Source: Naasia sp. (GTDB taxonomy: Bacteria > Actinomycetota > Actinomycetes > Actinomycetales > Microbacteriaceae). From it: a stretch of DNA of 48,626 nucleotides. The number at the start of each line of letters is the position of its first letter. Positions within the stretch are counted from its first letter, which is position 1. This document shows, piece after piece, positions 33,229-41,371 of this stretch. The notes beneath the pieces are model-generated. The model did no database searches, had not been told where the DNA came from, and saw only the letters and a list, made by a program, of their open reading frames with translations. The translations under genes and the position numbers were made by a program. The stretch is taken from NCBI RefSeq assembly GCF_025465545.1, contig NZ_JAODMK010000042.1:1-48626 (forward strand), in the 5' to 3' direction.

Positions 33229-34562
33229 GCGCTTCCCTCCGCGGCCGCGCGGGCGGCGTCGATGATCGAATCGGACAGTCCGATCGCGCCTTCGGTTGCC
33301 GCGACCTCGCGAATCCGGGCGGCCGCGTCCGGTCCCCCGTTCGGCTCGGCCTGCACGGCGGCGGTCAGCGCGTCGACGAAGGCCCCGTGTGCGAGCGCCT
33401 CGCGAACGAGGGCCGACGCCCGCGCCCGTCCGACGTAGGGCACGAGCGCCCACTGCGCGCGCTCGGCGTGGACTGCTCCGCCGGACAGCTCGAGATTGCG
33501 CAGCGCGCGTTCCGGCCGGACCGCGAGTCCGTCGACGGCGTGCTGCGCCAGCTCAGCGCTCTCGACGGCGAGCCGCAGCAGCTCGCGCAGCGGCTGCCAC
33601 TCGGCGTGCCAGTCGCCCGCCGGCCGGTCGTCCAATGCGAGCTGCGCGGCGAGCAGCGTCGAGGCCAGGCCGGGCGCTCGCCGTCCGGCGGCGACCAGGA
33701 GGACGGCGGCCACCGGATTGCGCTTCTGCGGCATCGCCGACGAGCCTCCTTCGCCCTCCCCGACCACGACGTCGAGCTCGCCGATCTCGGTGCGGGCGCC
33801 GTGCGCGAGCTCGAGCCCGAGGCGGCCAAGGGCGCCGATCAGCACGGCGAGGGCCGCACCGAGCTCCGCGACCGGGCCGCGCTGAACGTGCCACGGCACA
33901 GGGCGGAAGGTGAGCCCCAGCGTCTCGGCGTAGGCGCGCCGAAGCCGGTCGGTGGCGTCGGGACCCAGCTGGTCGGTGAGTACGGCGAGCGTGCCGACCG
34001 AGCCGCCGAGCTGCGCGGGAAGCTCGAGGACCCGCAGGTGCTCCCAGGCTCGGGCGATCCCGTCGAGCAGCACCGCGATGCGGAGCCCGACGGTGGTGGG
34101 GGCCGCCTGCTGCCCGAGTGTGCGCCCGGCCACCACGGCGGCCCGATGCTCGTCGGCGAGCGCAGACAGGCGCGAGAGCACGCCGGGAAGGGCGTCGCCG
34201 ATCTCGCGCCGGGCCCGGTCGGCGACGAGCATCGCGGCGGTGTCCAGGATGTCCTGGCTGGTGGCACCGAGATGCAGGAGGTCCCGGACCTCGGGGCTCG
34301 CGCCCTTCCTCAGGGCGGCGAGGAGGGGGATCACCGGGTTGCCGCTCGCCCGGCCGCCCGACGCGATCTCGGCGAGGTCGAGAGGGATGTCGGCCAGTGT
34401 CGGAGTCGAGCCCTGAGGGCCCGCTCCGGCTGCCGCGAGCGCGGTGAGCAGCGCCTGCTCTGCGTCGACCATCGCCCGTACGTACGCTTCGTCGCCGACC
34501 ACCGCGGCGCGCCCGCCCGAAGCGGGATCGAGCAGTCCGGCGTCGATGGGCCCCGAAGCCAT
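33225..34562 (-). CDS. pcaB: 3-carboxy-cis,cis-muconate cycloisomerase
   Basis: This 445-residue protein is of the fumarase/aspartase superfamily, with the signature GGSSAMPQKRNPVAAVLL. HLGATSQDILDTA, AGRTLGQQAAPTTVGLRIA and VQRGPVAELGA-type segments fit the class II cycloisomerases. It converts 3-carboxy-cis,cis-muconate to 4-carboxymuconolactone. The start overlaps the pcaG stop by one base (TGATG). A long upstream in-frame extension through pcaG is rejected as antisense-like, non-homologous sequence. Confidence 0.92.
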   Translation of the reverse strand: MASGPIDAGLLDPASGGRAAVVGDEAYVRAMVDAEQALLTALAAAGAGPQGSTPTLADIPLDLAEIASGGRASGNPVIPLLAALRKGASPEVRDLLHLGATSQDILDTAAMLVADRARREIGDALPGVLSRLSALADEHRAAVVAGRTLGQQAAPTTVGLRIAVLLDGIARAWEHLRVLELPAQLGGSVGTLAVLTDQLGPDATDRLRRAYAETLGLTFRPVPWHVQRGPVAELGAALAVLIGALGRLGLELAHGARTEIGELDVVVGEGEGGSSAMPQKRNPVAAVLLVAAGRRAPGLASTLLAAQLALDDRPAGDWHAEWQPLRELLRLAVESAELAQHAVDGLAVRPERALRNLELSGGAVHAERAQWALVPYVGRARASALVREALAHGAFVDALTAAVQAEPNGGPDAAARIREVAATEGAIGLSDSIIDAARAAAEGSA

Positions 34563-35215
34563 CAGGACGATGCCGGGAAGTCGAGGAACACGGTCTCGCC
34601 CTCGCCCTGCAGGCGGATGTCGAACCGGTAGGAGTCGGGGCCGTCCTGACGGGCGAGCAGAGTGCTCCGCCGGTCCTCGGGAAGCCCGGTCAGCAGGGCG
34701 TCGAGCGCGACTTGCTCGCCCGCGGCCACGAAGTAGGCGCGCGTGAAGAGGTGGTGGCTCAGCCCTCGGCCGAAGACGGCGAGAGCGGCGAATCGCGCTT
34801 CCCCCTCCCCCAGGGCGCCGGGCAGTAGCGTGACGAATTCGTACGACCCGTCCACCTCGACGGCCGCCCGCCCGAAGCCGGTGAACCGTCCGCGCTGACG
34901 GGCGCGGCTTCCCGGCTCCTGCACGATGCGGCCCTGCTCGTCCGGCTGCCACAGCTCCAGCAGCGCGTCCGGAACGGGGACCCCCTGACCGTCGTAGACG
35001 GTGCCGTGCAGCCGGACGGCACCGGGCATGGTGCCGGGGACGAGCTGCGCGCCGCCGTCGAAGGGCAGCGCGAAGCCGTAGAAGGGCCCGATCGTCTGAG
35101 ACGGGGTCTGCACGAGCGGCGGGGTGCCGGTCAGCTCCTCCTCCAGCGCGAGCCGCTCCGGCGCGGTGAGGTGCTCCTGACCGGTCAGCACGCCGTTCTT
35201 GTCAGTGGTCGCCAT
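34562..35215 (-). CDS. pcaG: Protocatechuate 3,4-dioxygenase alpha subunit
   Basis: This 217-residue protein has the intradiol dioxygenase fold: TPSQTIGPFYGFALP near residue 37, VRLHGTVYDGQGVPVPDALLELWQPDEQGRI, FTGFGRAAVEVDGSYEFVTLLPG and LSHHLFTRAYFV. The alpha subunit lacks the full iron ligand set, as expected, and shapes the active site with PcaH. It overlaps pcaH by 14 bases, so the subunits are made in step. Confidence 0.94.
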   Translation of the reverse strand: MATTDKNGVLTGQEHLTAPERLALEEELTGTPPLVQTPSQTIGPFYGFALPFDGGAQLVPGTMPGAVRLHGTVYDGQGVPVPDALLELWQPDEQGRIVQEPGSRARQRGRFTGFGRAAVEVDGSYEFVTLLPGALGEGEARFAALAVFGRGLSHHLFTRAYFVAAGEQVALDALLTGLPEDRRSTLLARQDGPDSYRFDIRLQGEGETVFLDFPASS

Positions 35216-35975
35216 GCTCGTGCTCCATCCAGGTCGCGGTGGCGCCGGTGAGCACGATGTCCCAGCGGTAGCCGGTGGCCCGTTCCGGTTCCGTCAGGCT
35301 GTGATCGTAGGCGCCGATGAGGCGGTCGCGGGCGGCCTGGTCGGGTATGGCCTGATAGATCGGATCGAGGGCGAACAGCGGGTCGCCCGGGAAGTACATC
35401 TGGGTGACGAGGCGCTCGGTGAACGCGTTGCCGAAGAGGGAGAAGTGGATGTGCGCGGGCCGCCACGCGTTGCGGTGATTGCGCCAGGGGTAGGGGCCGG
35501 GCTTGATGGTGACGAAGCGATAGCTGCCGTCGTCCCCGGTGATGGCGCGGCCGACCCCAGTGAAGTTGCGGTCGAGGGGCGCCGGGTGCTGGTCGCGCTT
35601 GTGCACGTAGCGGCCGGAGGCGTTGGCCTGCCACACCTCGATCAGCTGGTTCCGCACGGGGCGTCCCTCGCCGTCGAGGACCCGGCCCGCCACGATGATC
35701 CGCTCGCCGAGAGGGTCGCCGCTGTGCTGGATGGTGAGGTCGCTCTCGTACGGGTCCACGTCGACGTGGCCGAATGCCGGCGCGACGCGCTCGATCTCCT
35801 CCGGGTCCGTGCGAACGAGCGCATGAGTCGGGTGGCGGAACGTGCTGGAGCGGTACGGGGCGAAGTCGCGGAGGGCGTGACGCGCGGGAACTCCGCGATC
35901 GGCCGCCGCTGCGTGCATCTGCGCGATCTCGCGGGAGATCTGCTCCTGGGGCTCGTCGCCGGGAGTCGTGCTCAT
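35202..35975 (-). CDS. pcaH: Protocatechuate 3,4-dioxygenase beta subunit
   Basis: This 257-residue protein carries the iron(III) ligands of intradiol dioxygenases: Tyr123 (ASGRYVH), Tyr162 (PGPYPWRNH), His175 and His177 (RPAHIHFSLFG). IIVAGRVLDGEGRPVRNQLIEVWQAN is the conserved entry strand. The enzyme opens the protocatechuate ring to 3-carboxy-cis,cis-muconate using oxygen. The ATG overlaps the pobA stop (ATGA). Confidence 0.96.
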   Translation of the reverse strand: MSTTPGDEPQEQISREIAQMHAAAADRGVPARHALRDFAPYRSSTFRHPTHALVRTDPEEIERVAPAFGHVDVDPYESDLTIQHSGDPLGERIIVAGRVLDGEGRPVRNQLIEVWQANASGRYVHKRDQHPAPLDRNFTGVGRAITGDDGSYRFVTIKPGPYPWRNHRNAWRPAHIHFSLFGNAFTERLVTQMYFPGDPLFALDPIYQAIPDQAARDRLIGAYDHSLTEPERATGYRWDIVLTGATATWMEHEHGDH

Positions 35976-37159
35976 GCGATCACCAATCCTGTGTACTGCT
36001 CGGCCAGGGCCTGCTGGGCGAAGCGGGATCCCGTCACGTAGGCGACCTGGCCGACCCGGCTGCGATACCGGAAGCGCCGCTCGTCCTCGGGCGTCGCCGT
36101 GCCCGGCGTATGCAGCAGGTCGGTCATCCACTGTGAGAAGGACTGTATCTTCCACTGGCGCTCGAGCGCGCGGTCGCTGTAATCGGCCAGCGCACCGTCG
36201 CTCCCCCGCACGGCTGCGGCGAGCGCCTCCCCCAGCATCGCCACATCGGCGATCGCAGCATTGAGCCCCTTCGCGCCGGTCGGCGGCACGATGTGGCCGG
36301 CATCGCCGGCGAGGAACAGCCGTCCGTGGGCGAGCGTCGAGGCGACCGACGAGCGCATCGGGGTGATGGACTTCTCGGTGATGGGGCCCTCGGTGAGGCT
36401 CCACCCGGGGGCACCGAGCCGCTCCTGCAGGGCCGCCCAGATCCTCGCGTCGCTCCAGTCGGCGATGTCCTCTGCGGGGTCCACCTGCAGGTACAGGCGG
36501 GAGACGGTGAGGCTGCGCATGGAGTGCATGGCGAAGCCATCGGGGTGCAGCGAATAGATCAGCTCGTCGGTGCTCGGGGCCACGTCGGCCAGGATCCCGA
36601 GCCAGGCGGCGTCGTAGGTGCGCTCGACCACGTCGAGCAGGTTCGAGGGGAGAAGGGTGCGGCACACCCCGTGGTACCCGTCGGTCCCGACGACGAAGTC
36701 GGCCTCGACGGCGTGGTCCTCGCCGTCGTGACGGAACTCCACCCGGGGGCTGGAGCCATCGATGCCGGACGGGGTCACCTCGCTCCCGTCGTAGTAGACC
36801 GCGGTGCCGAGCTCGTCGTGCCGCTCCATGAGGTCGGCGACCACGCGCTGCTGGCCGTACACGGTTACCGTGCGGCCGACGAGTCCGGCGAAGTCGATGT
36901 GCGTCCGCCGGCCTTCCACCTGCAGGTGGATCCCGCCGTGCACGAGGCCCTCCTCATGCAGCCGGGTGGCGAGCGCGTACCGGTCGAGCACATCGACCGA
37001 CGCCTGCTCCAGCACGCCGGCCCGGATGCGGGAGAGGACGTGTTCGCGGGACCGGTGCTCGACGAGGACGAAGTCGATGTCGCGCGCATGCAGGATCAGG
37101 CCGAGCAGCAGGCCGGCCGGACCCGCACCGACGATCGCCACCGAGGCGCGGTGCTTCAT
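35972..37159 (-). CDS. pobA: 4-hydroxybenzoate 3-monooxygenase
   Basis: This 395-residue flavoprotein matches the usual PobA length. It has the FAD dinucleotide motif VAIVGAGPAGLLLG (7-20), the RIRAGVLEQ segment near 45, FVVGTDGYHG (DG motif) and LFLAGDAGHIVPPTGAKGLNAAIADV (the GD motif binding FAD). It hydroxylates 4-hydroxybenzoate to protocatechuate with NADPH or NADH and oxygen. It is the first gene of an eight-gene coupled operon. The ATG at 37159 has AAGGGG upstream. Confidence 0.95.
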   Translation of the reverse strand: MKHRASVAIVGAGPAGLLLGLILHARDIDFVLVEHRSREHVLSRIRAGVLEQASVDVLDRYALATRLHEEGLVHGGIHLQVEGRRTHIDFAGLVGRTVTVYGQQRVVADLMERHDELGTAVYYDGSEVTPSGIDGSSPRVEFRHDGEDHAVEADFVVGTDGYHGVCRTLLPSNLLDVVERTYDAAWLGILADVAPSTDELIYSLHPDGFAMHSMRSLTVSRLYLQVDPAEDIADWSDARIWAALQERLGAPGWSLTEGPITEKSITPMRSSVASTLAHGRLFLAGDAGHIVPPTGAKGLNAAIADVAMLGEALAAAVRGSDGALADYSDRALERQWKIQSFSQWMTDLLHTPGTATPEDERRFRYRSRVGQVAYVTGSRFAQQALAEQYTGLVIA

Positions 37160-37222
37160 GTCGTCCCCTTCGTCGACGCGTCCTCCCACCGTGGCAGGTG
37201 CCGGTTCCAATCCTCCCCGGCT

Positions 37223-37239
37223 CTTCCGCTGAGCGGAAG
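37223..37239. promoter_or_regulatory. Perfect palindrome between pobA and the divergent thiolase gene
   Basis: CTTCCGC, TGA, GCGGAAG: two perfect seven-base arms around three bases. It lies 64 bases before pobA and 73 before the thiolase gene, so a bound regulator could control both. The arms suit a dimeric regulator, and the IclR protein at 28554 is the likely partner. Confidence 0.6.
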
Positions 37240-37311
37240 GCGAGTCTTTCTCCTCCGCACGGGGCGGCCGTATCCTCGGATGTCCGCCCTGCCGCGGAAG
37301 AAGGAGCAACG

Positions 37312-38511
37312 ATGCCCGATCCAGCCCCCGGGGCCCCGTCCCGCACCGTCGTCCTCGGGTATGCCCGCACGGCGTTCACCCGCTTCGGCGGACAGTTCGC
37401 CGGGGTGCCGGCAGTCCGGCTCGGCGCCGAAGCCGCACGGGCCGCGATCGCGCGTGCGGCGATCTCCCCTGAGGACATCGACGAGGTGATCGTCGGTCAG
37501 GTCCTGCAGGCGGGAGCGGGGCAGAATCCCGCTCGCCAGACCGCCGTCGCGGCCGGCGTGCCGATGACCCGCCCCGCGCTCACACTCAACGCCGTGTGCC
37601 TCTCCGGCATCGAGGCGGTCACCGACGGCCACCGGCGGATCGCACTGGGCGAGGCCGACGTGGTGCTGATCGTCGGCCAGGAGTCGATGACGGAGGCACC
37701 GCGCCTGCTCGGCGGTTCCCGTGCCGGAAGCAAGTACGGGCCCGTGACCCTGCAGGACTCCGCAGATCTCGACGGCCTCACCGACGCCTTCGAGAAGCGC
37801 AGCATGGGCGCCTCCACGGAGGACTTCTCGGCCGCGCGCGGGATCAGCCGCGAGGACCAGGACGCGTGGGCGCTCCGGTCGCACCGGATGGCCTCCGCAG
37901 CGAGGGGTGCGCTGGCCCGGGAGATCGTTCCCGTCGAGGTGCCCGCGGGCCGGACGACGACGGTCGTGAGCGCCGACGACGGCATCCGGGACGACGCCAC
38001 GCCGGAAGCACTGGCCAGGCTGCGGCCGTCCTTCTCCCCGACCGGAACGATCACGGCAGGGAACGCCTCGCCCCTCACCGACGGTGCGGCGGCTCTCGTC
38101 CTGGCGAGCGCCGCCTGGGCCGCGGAACGCGGTCTGACCCCGTTGTGCGCGCTGCGGAGCACGGCCATGGTGGCGGGTCCCGACGTGTCGCTGCTCAGCC
38201 GCCCCGCGGAGGCGATCCGCCTCGCCGCCGATCGCGCCGGCATCGCGGTCCAGGACATCGCGGCGATCGAGATCAATGAGGCGTTCGCCTCGGTGGCCGT
38301 GCAGTCGGTGCGCGAGCTCGGTGTCGACCCGGAGATCGTCAACCGGGATGGCGGGGCGATCGCTCTCGGTCATCCCATCGGCGCTTCGGGAGCGCGCATC
38401 GTGGGCCACCTGGCCCTCGGGCTGGCGACCGCTGACCAGGGCACGCTCGCCGCGGCCGGGATCTGCGGCGGAGGCGGTCAGGGCTCCGCGGTCATCCTCG
38501 AGGCGCTCTGA
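37312..38511 (+). CDS. Acetyl-CoA acetyltransferase-type thiolase
   Basis: This 399-residue thiolase has its nucleophile in TLNAVCLSGIEAV (Cys96). EINEAFASVAVQ, GGAIALGHPIGASGARIVGHL (His) and GICGGGGQG (second Cys) follow. The NAVCxSG form is that of AtoB/PhaA degradative and biosynthetic thiolases, unlike the DRRCGSG of pcaF. The ATG has AAGGAG six bases upstream. It is divergent from pobA and shares its control region. It may condense or cleave acetoacetyl-CoA, or act on a longer acyl-CoA. Confidence 0.9.
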   Translation: MPDPAPGAPSRTVVLGYARTAFTRFGGQFAGVPAVRLGAEAARAAIARAAISPEDIDEVIVGQVLQAGAGQNPARQTAVAAGVPMTRPALTLNAVCLSGIEAVTDGHRRIALGEADVVLIVGQESMTEAPRLLGGSRAGSKYGPVTLQDSADLDGLTDAFEKRSMGASTEDFSAARGISREDQDAWALRSHRMASAARGALAREIVPVEVPAGRTTTVVSADDGIRDDATPEALARLRPSFSPTGTITAGNASPLTDGAAALVLASAAWAAERGLTPLCALRSTAMVAGPDVSLLSRPAEAIRLAADRAGIAVQDIAAIEINEAFASVAVQSVRELGVDPEIVNRDGGAIALGHPIGASGARIVGHLALGLATADQGTLAAAGICGGGGQGSAVILEAL

Positions 38512-38530
38512 CCGAGTCCCGTCCGCGAAC

Positions 38531-39385
38531 TCAGAGGCCGTCGAAGCTGTCGCCGGCGACCCCGAGCTCGGTCGCGAGGTTCTGGATCTTGCGCGCGCGA
38601 CCCAGTCGCGGCAGGTCGCTGCCGTCGATCACCTCGCGCCCGCGCGACTCGAACTCGCGGAGGAACTGGGCGGCCCACTCGATGTCCGACGACGTCGGGC
38701 TGATCACCTCGTTGACGACCGGGATCTGCTCGATCCGAAGGCACAGCTTGCCGGTGAGGCCGAGGGCGACGGAGAGCGCCGACTGCTCGCGCAGCACAGG
38801 ATGACTGTTCCCGACGGTGGGACCGTCGATCGGACCGGGCAGCCCGCCCACCCGGCTCGCCACCACGAGCCGCGAGCGCGGATACGCCATGGCGAGGTCG
38901 TCGGAGCTGGTGCCGGTGTCACGGCGGTAGTCGCCGCTGCCGAAGGCGAGCCGGAAGGCGCCGCGCGCCCGTGCGATGGAGACGGCGGACTCGATGCCGA
39001 GGGCGGACTCGACGAGGGGAAGAACGGGCGTGCCTCCGCCCAGCCGGTCGAACGTCTCCGTCACGTGCTCGCCGGCCTCCGACTTCGCCAGCATCACGCC
39101 CACGAGCCCGGGGAGGCCCTTGAGCTGGTCGACGTCGTCCGCCCAGAACGGCGTGGTCCTGTCGTTGATGCGCACCCACGCCCGGTTCCCGTCGTCGCCG
39201 AGCCAGGCGGCGACGTCCTCGCGCGCCTGCGACTTCCGCTTCACGTCGACCGCGTCCTCGATGTCGAGGATGATCTGGTCTGCGCGGGACGCGCTGGCCG
39301 CCTCGAACGCCGCGGGCTGGCTCCCGTTGACCAGCAGCCAGGACCGGGAGATGGCGGGATCGACGGGGCGGGCGGGCCTGATCAC
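38531..39385 (-). CDS. HpcH/HpaI-family CoA ester lyase (CitE-like)
   Basis: This 284-residue TIM-barrel protein resembles CitE and malyl-CoA/citramalyl-CoA lyases. Matching segments are SWLLVNGSQPAAFEAASASRADQIILDIEDAVDVKRKSQAR, WVRINDRTTPFWADDVDQLKGLPGLVGVMLAKSEAG, VLPLVESALGIESAVSIARARGAFRLAFGSGDYRRD and CLRIEQIPVVNEVISP. The IEDAV Asp/Glu and VES Glu fit the metal site. A stand-alone CitE-like gene without CitDF argues against citrate fermentation. It converges on the thiolase gene and may process a CoA thioester from aromatic or branched substrates. The GTG start has GAGG upstream. Confidence 0.85.
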   Translation of the reverse strand: MIRPARPVDPAISRSWLLVNGSQPAAFEAASASRADQIILDIEDAVDVKRKSQAREDVAAWLGDDGNRAWVRINDRTTPFWADDVDQLKGLPGLVGVMLAKSEAGEHVTETFDRLGGGTPVLPLVESALGIESAVSIARARGAFRLAFGSGDYRRDTGTSSDDLAMAYPRSRLVVASRVGGLPGPIDGPTVGNSHPVLREQSALSVALGLTGKLCLRIEQIPVVNEVISPTSSDIEWAAQFLREFESRGREVIDGSDLPRLGRARKIQNLATELGVAGDSFDGL

Positions 39386-39509
39386 GGCGCCTCGAGATTC
39401 AACACGGTTCCTACAATCGCAGGTCGCCGAACGTGTCGCGAGTCAGCGGGCCGCCAGGGCTCCCAGCAGAGCGACGGAATCCTCTCGTCCGGCGATGCCG
39501 CGGATCGGG

Positions 39510-39782
39510 TCAGAGCCGCGCGGCGAGGAGAAGCGCGGTCGCCATCCGTGCGCGGATCTCGTCCTCCGGCACCGATCCGGCCTGTGACCCGACGGCCAGC
39601 CCTGCCGCGTAGCCGACCAGGAAGGTGCTGACGGGCGCCGCCGGCCGGACGACCGCGTGCGCCACCCGGCCTGCCAGGCCGAGCACGGCGTCGATGTCGA
39701 TCGGCACTTCGGACATGCCGAGCTCGGCGGCGAGCCGTTCCGCCCAGTCCCGCAGCCGTCGCTCGTCCTCTTCGCGATCCAT
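39510..39782 (-). CDS. DUF6457-family small protein linked to molybdenum cofactor genes
   Basis: This 90-residue protein is one of the small acidic helical proteins found beside or fused to MobA in actinobacteria (DRRLRDWAERLAAELGMSEVPIDIDAVLGLAGRVAHAVVRPAAPVSTFLVGYAAG-like, here starting MDREEDERRL). I place the start at the ATG at 39782 because GGAGG lies six bases before it. An ATG at 39797 overlaps the mobA stop (ATGA) and is the alternative. Role presumed in molybdopterin dinucleotide formation; mechanism unknown. Confidence 0.75.
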   Translation of the reverse strand: MDREEDERRLRDWAERLAAELGMSEVPIDIDAVLGLAGRVAHAVVRPAAPVSTFLVGYAAGLAVGSQAGSVPEDEIRARMATALLLAARL

Positions 39783-39793
39783 GCCCGCCTCCG

Positions 39794-40414
39794 TCATTCC
39801 TGCTCGGCCGCCCTGTGGACCCCGAGCCGCGCTGCATCCTCCCAGGTATCGACATCGTCGGTCGACCCCGGGGGCGCGTGCACCGAGGCGAGCCGCAGGC
39901 CGCCGGTCAGGGCGCGGACCGGGAGCCCGGTCACGTCCTCCGGCCGCGGATAGCGGGCGAGGGCTTCCGTCAGCGAGGTCCAGCGGTAGACGGCGGCCAA
40001 GGGCTGCCGGACGCCGGCCGCATCGACCGCGACCGCGCCCGACCAGCCGCCCGGATCGGCACTCCCGGCCCAGCCGAGGAGCGCGTCGACAAGCGGCCGA
40101 ACGGAAGGCATGTCACAGGCGAGGACCAGGACGAAGTCGCATACGGGCCCGCCTGCGGCGTCGAGGGCTGCCCAGCCCGCCCGGATTCCGGCCGCCGGCC
40201 CCCCGAACGGCGGGCTCTCGCGAGCGCGAAGCACCGCATCCGGGAGCTCGAGGTTCGCCGGGATCGATCCGACGACGACGGTCCTGCGCGCGTCCTCGAC
40301 CGCCTCGACGGTGCTCGCCAGCAGCGTCCGGCCCTCTCGCACGAGCGCCGCCTTCGGCTCGCCGCCCAACCGCGCCGACCGCCCGCCGGCGAGCACGATC
40401 GCATCGAGGAGCAC
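39794..40414 (-). CDS. mobA: Molybdenum cofactor guanylyltransferase
   Basis: This 206-residue nucleotidyltransferase has LDAIVLAGGRSARLGGEPKAAL (3-24), the LAGGxSxRxG...K GTP-binding loop, FGGPAAGIRAG, and VLVLACDMPSVRPLV with the metal-binding Asp. It attaches GMP to molybdopterin, giving the bis-MGD cofactor that FdhF-type enzymes need. The GTG start is leaderless: TAGCCT (40421-40426) is exactly six bases upstream. It is divergent from fdhD. Confidence 0.88.
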   Translation of the reverse strand: MLLDAIVLAGGRSARLGGEPKAALVREGRTLLASTVEAVEDARRTVVVGSIPANLELPDAVLRARESPPFGGPAAGIRAGWAALDAAGGPVCDFVLVLACDMPSVRPLVDALLGWAGSADPGGWSGAVAVDAAGVRQPLAAVYRWTSLTEALARYPRPEDVTGLPVRALTGGLRLASVHAPPGSTDDVDTWEDAARLGVHRAAEQE

Positions 40415-40420
40415 TGATCT

Positions 40421-40426
40421 AGGCTA
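40421..40426 (-). promoter_or_regulatory. -10 box of a leaderless transcript before mobA
   Basis: TAGCCT on the minus strand ends six bases before the GTG at 40414. Confidence 0.5.
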
Positions 40427-40498
40427 GGACCAGCAGCCTCCGCCCGCCCGAAGCGCCAGAGCGGGGGCCTTCGCAGAGCGGCGCGAGAGGGGCTCTCA

Positions 40499-41371
40499 AT
40501 GGGGAGAATCACGCAGCGCCGCCGCGTCACGCGCATCACCGTCGGGGAGCCGCCCCGCGTGCGTGAGGACTTCCTCGCCGTCGAAGAGCCCATGGAAGTC
40601 CGGGTCGGCGGCGCGCCGCTGGCGATCACCATGCGCACCCCGGGGCACGACTTCGAGCTCGCCGCCGGCTTCCTCGTCTCGGAGGGAGTGATCTCGTCCG
40701 GCCAGCAGGTGCGCGCGGCCCGCTACTGCGCCGGGGCGACCGAGGAGGGACTGAACACCTACAACGTGGTGGACGTCACGCTCGCACCCGGCGTCGCCCC
40801 GCCCGACCCGAGCCTCGCGCGCTCCTTCTACACGACCAGCTCCTGCGGGCTCTGCGGAAAGGCCAGCATCGACGCGGTCCGGACCCAGTCGGCACATGAC
40901 GTGGCGAGCGATCCGCTCCTCATCTCGCCGGAGCTGCTCGCCGAGTTCCCCGAGCGCCTGCGGGCGGAGCAGGCCGCGTTCGAGAAGACCGGGGGCCTGC
41001 ACGCCGCGGCACTGTTCGACGGGCGCACCGGCGAGATGCTCGTGCTGCGGGAGGACGTGGGGCGCCACAACGCCGTGGACAAGGTGGTCGGCTGGGCGAT
41101 CCTGCAGGACCTGCTTCCCCTCCGGGGAATGGTCCTGATGGTGTCCGGCCGCGCCAGCTTCGAGCTGACCCAGAAGGCGTCCATGGCCGGGATCCCGCTG
41201 CTGGCAGCGGTCTCGGCGCCCTCCTCGCTGGCGATCGAGCTGGCGAAGGAGGTCGGCCTGACCGTGGTCGGCTTCCTCCGAGGCAATTCGATGGTGGCCT
41301 ACACCGGGGCGGAGCGCCTGGACTTCTCCGCCCCGGCCGGCATCGCCGCACCCGAGAGGATTCGCGCCTGA
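40499..41371 (+). CDS. fdhD: Sulfurtransferase/formate dehydrogenase accessory protein
   Basis: This 290-residue protein matches FdhD: TRITVGEPPRVREDFLAVEEPMEVRVGG, MRTPGHDFELAAGFLVSEGVI, SSCGLCGKASIDAV with the sulfur-transfer Cys pair (116 and 119), GLHAAALFD and EDVGRHNAVDKVVGWAIL. FdhD passes sulfur to the bis-MGD cofactor of formate dehydrogenases. The ATG has a GAGAGGGG site. Its stop overlaps the start of the oxidoreductase gene by one base (TGATG), tying the chaperone to its client. Confidence 0.95.
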   Translation: MGRITQRRRVTRITVGEPPRVREDFLAVEEPMEVRVGGAPLAITMRTPGHDFELAAGFLVSEGVISSGQQVRAARYCAGATEEGLNTYNVVDVTLAPGVAPPDPSLARSFYTTSSCGLCGKASIDAVRTQSAHDVASDPLLISPELLAEFPERLRAEQAAFEKTGGLHAAALFDGRTGEMLVLREDVGRHNAVDKVVGWAILQDLLPLRGMVLMVSGRASFELTQKASMAGIPLLAAVSAPSSLAIELAKEVGLTVVGFLRGNSMVAYTGAERLDFSAPAGIAAPERIRA

